From: Prorocentrum cordatum
Taxonomy: Eukaryota; Sar; Dinophyceae; Prorocentrales; Prorocentraceae
Direction: 5' to 3'
DNA length: 64,000 nucleotides
Assembly (NCBI GenBank): GCA_963575745.1
Contig: CAUYUJ010020551.1
Location: forward strand, 90,001-154,000
Shown: piece by piece, positions 10,464 through 21,112 of the stretch
How the letters are laid out: each line of letters begins with the position of its first letter
Position numbering within the stretch: the stretch's first letter is position 1
Made by a program: the position numbers and the translations under genes
Notes under the pieces: generated by a model
What the model was told of the DNA's origin: nothing
Seen by the model: the letters and a program-made list of their open reading frames with translations, nothing else
Database searches by the model: none

Positions 10464-11741
10464 TTATGCCAAGTACGAGAGGGCAGGGGCGCATGAAGTA
10501 TCCCGCAGTCGTGCGTTGGCGTGCACGGGAGTTGCCCCCATTGCAACTAGGTTGAGACGCTGCCACCACTTCGCAACAACGTCACCCCGCTGGATGTCGC
10601 GGGCGCGGCCAGGCCCGGAGCGCGCGCCCAGGTACTCCCCCCAGTCAGGAATTGAAAGCTCCCGCCGGCGAGGCGCGTGGTCTCGATGCTGCTGAACCCA
10701 TTCCTTCAGCTCGTCCGAAAGATTTCCCCACAGTGGGATGAACGCGCACTTCTTCGGCTGCAGGAAATCATTGCCCAGTCTGAAGGCCGCGTCAAGAATC
10801 TTTGCCATTCGAAAGAGAACCGGAACGCGTCGAATCCGCGCAGGCAAATCGTCCGCTCACCCGGCCGCAAGGCCACGATGTTTGCAACTGCTCTGACGCA
10901 CGAGTCCATGGCAACAGCCCGTGCTGTGCCAGAAAACGGGCGTCCTTGGGCGACCTCAGATCGGACGGGGCACAAGAGGTGCAGCGAACCGCTCAGCGTG
11001 GCGAAGCCTAAGGATTTGTCGCGCAAGGCGGCCATCGCGTTGAGGTGGCTGGTGTTGAAGCCGAACCGCTTGATAATAGCGAAAAGATATTGCCTCCCTG
11101 GGGAGATGAAGGCAGCTGCGATGTCCAGTAGCAGCGTAGGCTCGTGAGTGCCCACGTGCGCTAGGAGGACCGCTGCGCGGACCTGCGTGATGTTGATGCA
11201 CGAACTGCGGCCCGCGGTGAAACCTTGCAGAACGCGATGTGCATGAGTCGCCACCTGGGGGCACGTGAACCAGTTGAGGGCGGTTCAGAAAATCATAGAG
11301 TCGGTGTCCTTGCGGGCACTCGGCCGCAACGTGCCAGCAATGCGAATGCAGCATGCCAAATCGGCATTCTCGGGCCCTTTCGGGATGAACGAAGAGCGAC
11401 TCATGGAGGCCCCTCGGCGCCGTGGGGTCGGCGAAAAAGCCCCACCCGAGATGTTCGATAATGTCGAAGGCAGCGTTCGCGTGCATCCGTGCGAGGCAAG
11501 GAAGCAAGTCGGGACGAGGCGCCGAATTGCCTGCTCGAGCCGCGGCCCCGCGAAAGTCGTGACCTGATGGGATTGGCAAATTCACCGGCGAGATGCCCGG
11601 CGGGAAGTGAGAATCGAGAACGGACTCGGGTTGTTCCTGGTCAACATCCCCGTGTGCGAAAATGGGCCCAGTGGTCTTTGAGAGCGTGACCTCTGGGCCC
11701 TTGGCCACGGCGACCCCGTCGGCGAGCCGGGCCCCTTTCAA
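10464..11741 (-). pseudogene. LINE II reverse transcriptase domain, frameshifted
   Basis: The frame from 11741 has NSAPRPDLLPCLARMHA (degenerate SAPGPDGxxY) and FNRPQLVH in the fingers. The frame 11254-10706 has QGFTAGRSSCINI, LLLDIAAAFISPG (metal-binding Asp) and SEVAQGRPFSGTARAVAM (the QGxPLSG motif). The xADD box lies at a frame change near 10830-10850 and is no longer intact. The frame 10847-10464 continues with LGNDFLQPKKCAFIPLWG, IPDWGEYLGARSGPG and APALSYLA, the usual post-catalytic segment and start of the thumb. Confidence 0.75.
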
Positions 11742-12249
11742 GAAGAGGGAGGCGGAGATGGGGGCCCAGAGCTAGCTCTGCCGTTGAAGGGGGCATTGCT
11801 GCCTTGGCCGGAAGTCCAACTCCATGGTGCTACCGGCTTGGCACAATTTCTTGACCAGGAAGGCTGTCTTCTGCTGCTGGGCGCGGATCGAGATGTGGTG
11901 GGTCGACCGAGCCATTGGTGTCTGCGCGAGGGAAGGTCGAACTCGACTCCACCTGTGTCATGAGGGAGGCTGCGAGGGAGGAGTCTTGCCTCCAGACCGC
12001 TCTCGAGATGGAGCGGAGCGCAGCCTGCGTGGCGGCCTTCCCTTTCGACGGCCAGGCAAAGCCGTGGGGTGGTTCCTGGTGGTGACGTGTGTTGCGCGAA
12101 CTGCGGGAGGGCCAAAACCTGGGATGGACTTGTTGCCCCCTGCTTATAGGCGGCGGAGCCGGGCGCCGATCGAGATGATAGCGCGGTCGCTCGCCCTCTC
12201 GTCGCTGAGCACGGCCGCGCCGCGGTCGACGTGGATAAAAAATATCGAA
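11738..12249 (-). pseudogene. LINE II endonuclease-RT linker
   Basis: About 500 bases in two broken minus-strand frames connect the endonuclease remnant to the reverse transcriptase. The content is Arg/Ser/Pro-rich with no recognised motif apart from its position. Part could be non-coding decay. Confidence 0.35.
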
Positions 12250-12503
12250 AATCGGGGGGGCGTGGGCTGGCAGGCTGCAAAATGCCCTGTCGACCCGGGT
12301 GGTCTTTTCACTGTGGCGGTCACAACGCGCCGGCATCTCGTTCTGAAGCTCCGTCATGCAGCTGAACGGGCGCTAGTGCGCCTGGTGGCGCTGGTCGCTC
12401 GCGGGCGGGGGCCGTCGCGACTAACGGGGCCAGCTCCAAGTAGGATGCCGGCGGTTCGTCGTGGGCGCTGAAGTCGCCGATGGTCATGAAGAGGCGCTGA
12501 GTC
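12250..12503 (-). pseudogene. LINE II endonuclease C-terminal part
   Basis: The motif MTIGDFSAHDEPPASYLELA at about 12490-12430 corresponds to the GDFN motif of APE-type endonucleases, with Asn replaced by Ser. In a second frame near 12310-12270, RVDRAFCSLPAH corresponds to the later (R)IDRxF..LP motif. The N-terminal half is absent because sequence to the right belongs to LINE III. Confidence 0.55.
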
Positions 12504-12529
12504 GGAGTCGGAGGAGGTGCAAGACCATT

Positions 12530-13059
12530 ATGTAATGGGGGGCCCTGTCTTGGGATGGAGACCCTCGTGGACCTTGCCAGCTTCCCTTCGGAGAGTGGCG
12601 GCGGCCCGAGGTTTTGCATGGGAGTCCAAGGCAGTCGGCGTCGAGGCCGCTCCGTGCAGCCCGCCCAACATCCTCCGTGCAGGAGGCCCCGCATTTCGCG
12701 CAGATCGCAACGCGGCCGCGCGAGAAAAAGCACGCGCCCGATCATGCGGAAAACCTCGAACACAATATCTTGGCCCTCCGCCGCCCTGCGAACGAGCGGC
12801 CCCAGGGCCCCGTCGGCGACCGAAAGGGCCGAGGAAAACTCGCCGCCCAAGAACAGCCCCCGAAAGTCGTGGAGGACCAAGGTCTCTGCAAGAAGAGCTG
12901 CCTCGAATTCCATTTGCCGGTGGGAGCGGCTCGCGCATGCTGTTGAGCAGATGCGACAGATGGCCCTCGAACAGGCCAGGACGCGCAACTTGGCGCGGGC
13001 AGCTTGCTCGCGCCACGCGCTCAGCCGCAAAGCTCGAGCCGCGGCCCAGGACAGATGCC
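12530..13059 (-). pseudogene. LINE III C-terminal helical region
   Basis: After the RNase H the same strand encodes an Ala/Leu/Arg-rich helical stretch (SWAAARALRLSAWREQAARA; then LLAETLVLHDFRGLFLGGEF and FEVFRMIGRVLFLARPRC). This resembles the poorly conserved tail of dinoflagellate LINE polyproteins. No function is assigned. Confidence 0.4.
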
Positions 13060-13900
13060 TCAACGGCGCCTGGGCTCTCTTGAGCTCGGCCAAAAAGGAA
13101 TTCGCACAAAACCTGAGGGGGGCCGCGCGCCGTTGGGCCCAAGCTTTGCAAACCAGTCGGCCCGCATATTGCCGAATTGGCGCCTGAGAGGGACCCCGAG
13201 ATCCACGGCCTCTTGCAGGGTCTTGCGGGCAGGGGCCCAGGAGAAATTGGGCCCCCCAGAAGTCACTGCGCCATAAGTCTGTCGCGCCAGATGCGAGCGC
13301 GTTTGCCCCGGGCCAGCTCCCACCGCCGATCCCGCGACCCACCCTCCAACGGTGGCGACGACAAGTCGGAAACGAAATGCTCAATGCGGCGATGAGGCGC
13401 GTTCCAGCAGCGCATGCGCACTGCGCCTTTCTTGCCTGCCTACTGTCTGGATGCTGGGGAGTGCCCCGTCGAGGGCGCGCGCGAGGGGGGGGGGGGTGAT
13501 CGTGCAGCTGCGCCGTGCTGTGCCCGCATCTGGCTACCTCGGGCACGGGGCTGGCTAGGCCCGAGCCATCTGCGAAAACTTCGAGCCCCCAGCGACCGGG
13601 GACATCATATCCGTGGAACAAGACAGGAAACGAGTCTGGCGCAGGCGCGAGTGCAACGGCATTGGGCATGGAAGAAGCGATGCTGTAGGCACGTTCGGCG
13701 GACTCATGGTTGTCGACCTCGCCGACGTCTGCAAACAACTGCCGCGCCCCCATCTGCCCGTCGGGGATCTCGCGCACCCCAGGAAGTTCATCAGGGTGGA
13801 CAAGTCGACCGGGACACTTGCGCCACATGTGGCCGTGGGTGCCCACGGGGGCGCCGCCAGCTCGGCACTTCGGGCCTTTGTGGCCCTCCAGCGCCTTGCG
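13060..13900 (-). pseudogene. LINE III zinc segment and RNase H
   Basis: GTHGHMWRKCPG at about 13842-13814 gives the GT-x-H-x2-W-x-CP zinc motif. The RNase H begins LEVFADGSGLASPVP at about 13581-13562 (first Asp in DGSG) and ends GNMRADWFAKLGPN at about 13172-13135, the AD-x2-AK-x-G motif. The Glu and middle Asp motifs fall in frames that are not clean here. The frame is open over most of 12320-13996, but part of that reading is a shadow. Confidence 0.65.
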
Positions 13901-14829
13901 CCCCTCGGGCGTGAGGTAGAGGCCAGCCTGGGGCATCTGAATGGCGCCGAGCTGTCGCGGAGGCGAGCGGCGCAACCCCAAGCGGATGCCTCGCATCCAC
14001 AGTCGACCTTCGGAGAGTGCAGCATGGACATGCTATGCCATCCGTTGCCCCTGCCGCCGCTGGATGCCTCGCGGGAAGTGGCGGCGCGTCTGCAGGGCTC
14101 GCCTGGGGCAAGTTGCAGCGCGCGCCCCGAGCGCGCCGTCGCGGGCGAGGTCGTGCCCCAGCCCAGGCGGAGTGGCGTGGGCCGCGTGATTAGCTGCAAT
14201 CGGGCCTTTGACCAAGGTCCAGGTCGGCCGTGCCCGCGCGTCGTCGGCCAGCTCCTGCCGCGCGCGCTGCAGCCTCGCAGGGGGGGCCCGGTCGTCCTGC
14301 GGCCAGGGCGCGCAACGCGCCGCCAAAGGCGCGGACGCCTCGTAGATGGGGTAGTGCCTGTGGTTGGCCTGAGAGGCGAGGTGGGCCTGTCGCACCGCCG
14401 CTGGTGGACCAGCCCGCCAGTGTGGCGGCAGCGCCTCGAAGAAGGCGAAGTCGGCCATCATCCACGCCCGACGTGCACGCCCGTGGAGCACAGGTGCGAC
14501 GTGCCTATACCCCGGAGGCGACCGATCTTGTTCCCCGCGCCGTTCTGCAGCATGCGAAGCCGATGTCGACGCGCCCGGGGCGGGCTGATCCCAGCGTCGG
14601 CCTGCTCCTTCTCAGCGCGGGGGCCCGCCGAGTCGCGGCCTAAGTTGCGGATGCATTTCCCCGGCGGCAAGTACAAGCAGCGGGCCCTCTCAGCAAACTT
14701 TTTCTGGAAGCGCCCGCGGTTGAAGGTCGGGCCCGACTTGGGCGGCTTGACGCGCGGGCCCAGCCCGAAGACGCACTCCGTGAAGTCCAGCGCGGCGGAC
14801 TGCAGGCTGTGCGCGCTGTTGCTGGCGGC
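13900..14829 (-). pseudogene. LINE III thumb/connector region
   Basis: Segments in two frames fit the thumb: ALDFTECVFGLGPRVKPPKS, then NKIGRLRGIGTSHLCSTGVH (compare the usual KIGRLW-x-TGLLP), then a helical Ala/Arg-rich stretch (MADFAFFEALPPHWRAGPPA). These connect the palm to the zinc segment. No catalytic residues are expected. Confidence 0.55.
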
Positions 14830-15430
14830 CCCGAAAAAAACAGCGTGGTGTCGTCCATGAGCTGGCGCGGCGTATAATAATCTCGCACCTTTGCGATAAT
14901 CGCAGGATGACCCCGTATGTGGATGCGAAAAACAAGGTCGGGGCATGTGGCATGTGCGCAACCTGCCAAGACCCCATGGTGAGCCTCGGCGACCATGCTG
15001 AGGCTAGTGCCCACCCGGATCCTTCTATGCTGGCGATACAGAGTGATGGGCATCCACGTTTGCCGTAGTTGAAAGCCCACCTGGGAGGCCTCATGCATCA
15101 ACTGGGTCGAGTCAATCAGATCAAAACGCTTAATCAAAACCACAATGTCAGCGATGCTCTGCTCGCCTGAGGCAGTGGCCATCTCGTTGAGCAGATACAG
15201 GTCGTAGGCGCAGTCGCTCGACGTGTAGTTGGCCCTGTTGCCCCAGGCAGCCCCCGAAGTGTAGGCGCGTTCCCACTGCGCCCCTAGCGGCCTGCGAACG
15301 CGGCCCAGACGCGGGTGAGGCTGTGCAGCAGCGCGGTGAGCCTCTTGCCGCCGTCGGGTTTGCCCGGCTGGGCCAGCTTTGCTGCGGTCGTGAAATCGGG
15401 CCAAACCCCCGCCCGCTCGCGGCAGGAATG
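14830..15430 (-). pseudogene. LINE III reverse transcriptase domain
   Basis: The first motif, LAQPGKPDGGKRLTALLHSL followed by TRVW (about 15390-15320), is the P-K-P-DGG-R-P fingers motif. In another frame the palm has IADIVVLIKRFDLIDSTQLM (metal-binding Asp), LYRQHRRIRVGTSLS, EAHHGVLAGCAHATC in the QGxP position and LMDDTTLFF at about 14860-14880, the catalytic xDD box. Both catalytic positions are kept, but at least one frameshift separates fingers and palm. Confidence 0.8.
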
Positions 15431-15432
15431 AA

Positions 15433-15963
15433 AGAGGATGAGGAGGAGGCGGGGGAGGAGGAGGAGGAGGAGGAGGAGGAGGAGGAAGAGGATGATGATG
15501 ATGGTGCTGAGGAGGAGGTGGAGGAGCGAGGAGGAGTAGGATGCGGAGGAGGAGGATGAGGATGAGGAGGAAGAGGAGGGGAAGGAGAATGAGGAGAAAA
15601 GTAAAAGGCATGAGGAGGAGGAGGAGATGGAGGAGGAGGACGAGGAGGAAGAGGAGGAGGAGGAGGAGAAGGAGGAGGAGGAGGAGGAGGAAGAGGGGGA
15701 CGACGAGGAGGAGGAGGAGGAGGCGAAGGAGGAGGAGGAAGAGGAGAAGGCGGAGGCGGAGGACGAGGAGGCGGAGGAAGAGGAGGAGGCGGAGGAGGAC
15801 GAGGAAAAGGCGGGGGAGGAGGAGGATACGAGGAGGGAGCGGCGGAGGAGAAGGAGGGATAGGAGGAGGAAAAAGAAGAGGAAGAGGATGATGCTGATGA
15901 TGCTGCTGATGATGATGGTGAGGAGGAAGAGGCAGAGGAGGAGGAGGCGGAGGCGGAGGAGGA
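15433..15963. repeat. (GGA)n / (GAG)n purine tract
   Basis: Some 530 bp of GGA-type repeats with GAT and GCG interruptions on the plus strand abut the truncated 5' end of LINE III within a few bases. Frames read as poly-Glu, poly-Arg or, on the other strand, poly-Ser/Pro/Leu are repeat artefacts. Confidence 0.95.
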
Positions 15964-16299
15964 GCAGCAGTGCAAACCCAAGAGTCATCAACCATTTTGG
16001 AATCCACCCTCCCTCCAAGTTCCCTCTTCATAGGCCCCATACTGAGGTTTGTATCCGCTGAGGGAACTGCCTCGTTGGAAGATAGCCGCTTTGAAGACCC
16101 TGAAGCATGCCAGAATGTTAGTCTCGGGACTCCAACGCCAGACTGTTGCGTCTTGGCGATCCTGAATCGTGCCCGAACGCCACTCCTGGGACTTCAACAC
16201 CGCGAACCCACGTACATGTGGCACCCTCATAATCCTGAATCTTTCGAAAACGCAATTTCTGACACGCTGGTCATGGGACTCTGTGAAACTCTTATACGT
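15964..16299. other. Unique-looking DNA with decayed repeat units
   Basis: No convincing gene was found. GGGACT-centred words at about 16122, 16184 and 16272, and ATTTTGGAATCCACCC at about 15994 (seen again at about 16664), suggest diverged units of the tandem repeat that follows. Confidence 0.4.
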
Positions 16300-16800
16300 T
16301 TCCCAAAACGAATGTGCGCGGCGATAAGGCGAGAACCATATATTGAAAACCGCCCGCCCTCAATCCGTGAAGTTCTCGCATCTTTTACAGCGCGGCGCGA
16401 ACGCGAGAACCACATGTTGAAAACCACCCGCCCTCAATCCGTGAAGCTCTAGTTCATTTTTCTAACGGATAGGCGCGGCGCTAACGCGATAACCACATGT
16501 TGAAAACCACCCACCCTCAATCCGTGAAGCTTTTGCAACACAGTGACAAACAGCGGTGCGCGGCGCTAAGGCGAGAGCTACGTCTTGAAAACCACCCACT
16601 CTCAATTCGCAAAAATCTTGCAACTTTGAACAAGAATGTGCGCGGCGCTAAGAACATAACCGCATTTTGGAATCCACCCGCCCTCAACCCGTGAAGCTCT
16701 TATACCCTTTTCACACGAATGTGCGCGGCGCTAAGGCTAGACCCACATTTTGAACGCCACCCGCCCTGCATCTGTGAAGCTGTTGGCAGTTCATGGGTTT
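16300..16800. repeat. About 82-bp tandem repeat, six units
   Basis: A word of the type GCGCGGCGCTAAGGCGAGAA recurs at about 16315, 16390, 16473, 16557, 16638 and 16721, giving a period of 75-84 bp. Each unit continues with a CACATGTTGAAAACCACCCG-like segment and CTCAATCCGTGAAGCTCT. Units differ by about 10-25 percent by eye. No coding function is seen. Confidence 0.85.
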
Positions 16801-16905
16801 CATTGTCGTAGCTGGTGAGGAAATCTTGAGCGAAACGCTGGGCCCGCCCTCAAAACTGGCCTCGGGGTGCGACAGGGAAAACTTATGTATAAGGGACTTG
16901 ACCTG

Positions 16906-17637
16906 AGGAGGGGGAGGAGGGGGAGGAGGAGGAGGAGGAGGAGGAGGAGGAGGAGGCGGATGAGGAGGAGAAGGGAGAAGGGAGGGAGGGTGGGGAGGGA
17001 TGATGAGGAGGAGAAGGAGGGGAAGGAGGAGGAGGAGGAGGGGGAGGAGGAGGAGGAGGGGGAGAGGAGAGAGAAGGAGGAGCAGGAGGAGGAGGAGAAG
17101 GAGGAGGAGGAGGAGGAGGAGGAGGAGGAGGGGGGGTGGGGAGGAGGAGGAAGGAGAGATGGGGGAGGAGGAGAGGAGGAGGAGGAGGAGGAGAGGAGGA
17201 GGAGGACGAGAGGAGGAGGAGGAGGAGGAGGAGGAGAAGGATCAGGAGGAGGAGGAGGAGGCGAAAGAGGAGGATGAGGAGGAGGAGGAGGAGGAGGAGG
17301 AGGAGGAGGTGAGAGAGAGGAGGAGGAGAGGAGGAGGAGGAGGAGGAGGCGGATGATGATGCTGCTGCTGATGATGATGATGCTGATGGTGGTGAGGAGG
17401 AAGAGAAGGAGGAGGAAGAGAACAGGATGAAGAGGAAGAGGAGGATGAGGAGGAGGGGGAGGAGGAGGAAGAGGAGGAAGAGGAGGAGGAGCAGGAGGAG
17501 ACGGATGCTGGTCATGATGATGCTGCTGATGATGCTGATGATAATGCTGATGCGGAAAGGAAGGAGGAGTAGAGAGCAGGAGGAGGAGAAGGAAGAGGAG
17601 GAGGAGGAGCAGGAGGACAGGACGAGGAGGAGGAGGC

Positions 17638-17699
<62 letters not shown>

Positions 17700-18118
17700 G
17701 TATTGATGATGATGCTGATGATGCTGCTGCTGGCGATGATGCGGCTGGTGATGGTGTCGTTGATGAAGATGATGAGGATGCTGATGGTGTTGCTGATGAT
17801 GATGGTGATGGTCATGGTGATATGGCGCTGATAATGATGATGCTAATGATGCTAATGATGATGATGATGATGATCAGGAGGAGGAGGAGGAGGAGGAGGC
17901 GAAGGAGGAGGAGGAGGAAGAGGAGACGTACGCGAGGGAGAAAGAGAGGGATGGAGAAAAAGGGGGAGGAGGAGGAGGAAGCGGATGATGCTGATTTTGA
18001 TGATGATGATAATGATGCTGATGGTGATGGTGATGATGAGGATGATGATGAAGGATGGAGGAGGAGGAGGGGGAGAGGAGGAGGAGGAGGAGGATGAGGA
18101 GGAGGAGGATGAGGAGGA
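16906..18118. repeat. (GGA)n and (GAT)n microsatellite block
   Basis: GGA-type repeats (16906-17350) give way to mixed GAT/GCT/GGA, with a near-perfect (GAT)n run at about 17639-17700, and return to GGA up to 18118. The block abuts the 3' end of LINE IV. No gene is proposed inside. Confidence 0.95.
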
Positions 18119-18120
18119 GT

Positions 18121-18560
18121 AGACGTAGCCTGAGGGCGAGCCCTGGTGCCACGTACGCTCGGAACGCAAGCCGTGCGGCACCTGTGACCCGCGTGGCAGA
18201 TTTGTATGTATGGAAGCCGTCTAGAGGGACGTCATCTTTGGATTTGTGAAAGATATGAAAGGCGAGCGCAGTGGCTTCGACAGCCTGGCGACGAGAGATC
18301 TCGCAGTCAGGCGTGCCATAATCCTCCGTGCTCCCAAGGCAAAGCCAGCAGAGAGGGTCCGACGGAAAGACGAGCCGCGTCCAGCTGAGGGCGACATGGT
18401 GGCGTAGCCGCATGCACGTAAAATGATGTGAGATCTGGTTCTTGCAGTGAGGACAGCCAAGCAAACAGTCACGCTGATGCAGCAACACATGCATTCGCCC
18501 GCTCGTGGTCCACCCTCCATTGATCGTCTTCAAAACAGCCCGGCGCCAGCTGGGGCACAC
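18121..18560 (-). pseudogene. LINE IV C-terminal zinc module and tail
   Basis: The frame reads HQRDCLLGCPHCKNQISHHF followed by TCMRLRHHVAL, a C-x3-C-x2-C ... ISH-x2-TC-x-RL motif typical of the LINE zinc segment. It continues AVEATALAFHIFHKSKDDVP to the end of the element. No RNase H was seen, so this lineage may lack one. The last recognisable codons lie within about 20 bp of the purine tract. Confidence 0.65.
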
Positions 18561-18659
18561 AAGCAGGAGGGTGGCCTCGAGACGTTCCTATCTCTGGCGG
18601 AGGTCGGGCGGGCATGGAAATTGCCACTTTCTGAGCCTACGGCCAATCAAGAGATGTAG

Positions 18660-19377
18660 CCGATCAGGAAACAACGCTCTCAGACGACGACCGACGGACG
18701 GCACGATGGATCTTCGGCTTTCGGCCAGCATCTGGGGCATCGTGCTCCTCGATCCTCCCCGCTTTTTTGGCCAGATCCCAGTCTCTGACTAAGAGAGGCG
18801 GTGGGTCGGATCTGCTAATTGTGTCGAAGTACTGCACTATCGCGCCTTCGGGAGGCGCCAGAACTTGGGCGACCACACGTTGACGGCCCAGTCGGTGGCG
18901 TCAAGCGTGTACCCACATGCAGCATCTGCGGCCGTCTGGAGGCTGTCAAACGCGGGCTGCCAGTCGGGGGCAGTATGGGAGCATATGCGCCACGCGGCTG
19001 AGAGCGAGAGCGCGAGGATAGACGAGGGGGCAGCAGATAACCAGAGGCCAAGAGACATACATTCAGACAGGCTGAAAGAGCTGGGGGGCAGACGGAAAAG
19101 CTTATGGATAGCGACGGCCCCACGGTTTAAAACCTTAGGCGAAGGGGGAAAAACTGGGACAGGTAGCTCAGGGTGCTGGTGGCGTACATATTGTACTGAA
19201 AAGCGAGAATGTGAGAAGAGGCTCGCGAGGAGGGGAGATCGATCGTACGATGCCACCACTTGCGCGCAGCCTGAGCCCATTTGCTTTCTAACTCGGCTGC
19301 CGGGCGGAACTGGATGCCGATGTACGGGTGGAGCCTTGCACCTCGAACGAGTTGCAACCAAAGACGTGCGTGTGCAA
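18660..19377 (-). pseudogene. LINE IV thumb/connector
   Basis: Segments such as PSPKVLNRGAVAIHKLFRLP, MSLGLWLSAAPSSILALSLS and WDLAKKAGRIEEHDAPDAGR follow the palm in different frames and fit the connector by position and helical character. Confidence 0.5.
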
Positions 19378-20308
19378 TCATTGCTTCACATCCTCACGTA
19401 CAGCAGGCGTGCATTCATCCCACAGAGGAACAATACAGCATCTGTTCGCCTGAAGCTGAAGGAGGGCGTGCTCTTTGATGGCAGCAAAGTGTGGCAGGAC
19501 ACGAGATAATGTGCGGACTTGGGGGGCGAACAGACCGATATCATCCGCACAGGCTCCTGCTTCCCCCAGGGTGTCTCCTACGGGGCACACGTCCACAGCC
19601 TCGGAAAGCAGACGAAGCACAGGGTCGAACATCAACGCCCAGACCGATCCCGAGAGGGGACACCCCTGGAGGACACCGCTGAGCAAGTAGAACATGAAGT
19701 GAAGGTGCCCGCCGACGCGCCCGAAGCCCCTGGGGCAGAAGTAGAGGGAGTGGAGCAAATTAAGGTATCCCTGGGAACTCCGTGGCGGCGCAGGACTTCG
19801 AACTGCCACTGGTGACTTACCGAGGGGAACGCAGCAGCTATATCACATGCTGCAAAGCACGGCCACTCTTGAGGAGCAGATTGTCGGAGGCCGTATTCCC
19901 GTGCATGTGCATCCATAAATCTGATATTACGGGTGAGTTGGCGACCGATGACAGATCCTCTCTGGTTGTGGTGCACTTTTTCAGCAGCCTTCGCGCGAAG
20001 CTGGAAATCGGCAGCACTGGCAATAATCTTCGTGTCGGAATTGCGAAGGGACAGGGGCCGCACCTTACTAGCCTGAAGCACACAATCGAAAAGGTCTTGG
20101 GGTCGAGACCCCTTCGGGAGGAAGGCAAAACCGAATCATTGAGATCAGGTGGCACCATATCTCCACGGAAGAGGTGGTGTGCCAAATCTTCTAGGACATC
20201 CAGCTGCTCTGGGATCGCTGCCCACGCGCGGTAGGTGAACCTGTCAGGCCCTGGAGCGGAGGTACGAGCACGAGCCATGGCCTTCTCGAGGCCGGCGCGC
20301 GACGGCAC
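19378..20308 (-). pseudogene. LINE IV reverse transcriptase domain
   Basis: The fingers read ARTSAPGPDRFTYRAWAAI (canonical SAPGPDG-x-x-YR), then KVRPLSLRNSDTKIIASA. The palm reads FAACDIAAAFPSVSHQW (metal-binding Asp), SGVLQGCPLSGSVWALMFDP (QGCPLSG) and GACADDIGLFAP (catalytic ADD) at about 19540-19575. At least two frame changes separate these motifs. Catalytic residues are all intact. Confidence 0.85.
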
Positions 20309-20315
20309 GGGGAGA

Positions 20316-21044
20316 TCAGCGAAGACTGAGCCATCCGGGTAACAGGAAAAAATCCAGAATGTTCCGGAGAGCGCGCTCCAGAACGTTCTGAAAACATCGG
20401 GGGCCAGGAGGAGGAGGAGGAGGAGGAGGAGGAAGGAGGCGGAGGAGGGGAGAGGCCACCAGAGGGGGAAAGAGGATGAGGAAGAGGGAAAAGGAGGCCG
20501 ACGTGCTCAGAATGTTCCGGCGGAACGTTCTGGGATCATTTCCTGTAATTCGCCCGGGGCGCCCGAAGCCACCCAGAGAACTGCGGAGCTTGACAGGGTC
20601 CACCACCTTGGCTTTCAAGATGTCCCCCCAGTGTTGGGTCAGAGCCATGCGGATATCTTCGTCTGAGCGGGCCGTCGAGCTGTCGGCGTCCTCGGCGATC
20701 GCCTCGGGCCGAACCCCCTGCAACACCAGCGAACTGCCTCTCGGGCGCCAGGGCATTGCCTTACGCTGTCGCGAACGCTGGAGACGGCGGGCAGCATCCG
20801 GGGACGGGCGGTCACCCGAGGCGGCGGCATGCTGGGCCAGAGCTGCAGCTCGGGGTTGGCGGCGCTCGAGCGCGGCAGCGCTGGTATCCCCGAAAAAGGG
20901 CTCGGTAAACGTCAGGCTCGAGGAGGGAGAGCTGGGAGGAGAAGAGAGCGAGAAAACGAGCGCCCAAGACAGTGGTGGCCTCAAGGGTAGCCCCAGCACG
21001 AAGGTCCTGCCTCGAAATCGCCCGCGAGATGGCCCTGATAGCAA
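20316..21044 (-). pseudogene. LINE IV endonuclease-RT linker
   Basis: The frame has LERRQPRAAALAQHAAASGD and DEDIRMALTQHWGDILKAKV, the latter like the helical W-x2-I/V segment before many LINE reverse transcriptases. A foldback element with a GGA core interrupts its 3' part. Confidence 0.55.
20337..20557. mobile_element. Foldback element inserted in LINE IV
   Basis: The left arm (AACAGGAAAAAATCCAGAAT then GTTCCGG) pairs with the right arm, whose reverse complement starts TTACAGGAAATGATCCCAGA. Arms are about 30 bp with a few mismatches. Between them lie a second palindromic CCAGAACGTTCTG-type motif and a (GGA)n tract at about 20408-20460. It sits inside otherwise continuous LINE sequence, so it is younger than the LINE. 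Confidence 0.6.
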
Positions 21045-21112
21045 TCATGCGAGCCTCAAGAGCATTGGGGTCCTGCGAGGCCAGAGGCAACCCCTGGAGC
21101 TCATTGCGGGTC

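Larger units (their letters stand above)
7100..12503 (-). mobile_element. LINE II: 5'-truncated retrotransposon split by a satellite array
   Basis: On the minus strand the order is endonuclease C-half (12503-12250), linker, reverse transcriptase (11741-10464), remnants to 9920, then 1.8 kb of CCAAGACGGCC-type satellite, and beyond it a connector segment (8140-7284) and a zinc motif (7420-7371). The last two are the parts expected after the reverse transcriptase, so the satellite seems to have grown inside the element. The 5' half of the endonuclease and any ORF1 are missing. Joining both sides into one copy is an inference. Confidence 0.6.
12530..15430 (-). mobile_element. LINE III: retrotransposon lacking its 5' part
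   Basis: The copy starts inside the fingers of the reverse transcriptase at about 15430, immediately beside a (GGA)n tract, and runs through RT, thumb/connector, zinc segment, RNase H and a C-terminal helical region to about 12530, where LINE II begins. Endonuclease and ORF1 are missing. Whether the purine tract replaced them or the copy was 5'-truncated on insertion cannot be decided here. Confidence 0.7.

Noticed and set aside
12320-13996. A single 558-residue gene
   Set aside because: The frame crosses from LINE III zinc/RNase H sequence into the LINE II endonuclease and includes shadow readings. It is two elements, not one protein.
15427-18181. Poly-Glu, poly-Arg and poly-Met/Asp frames
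   Set aside because: They are translations of (GGA)n and (GAT)n tracts without unique sequence.
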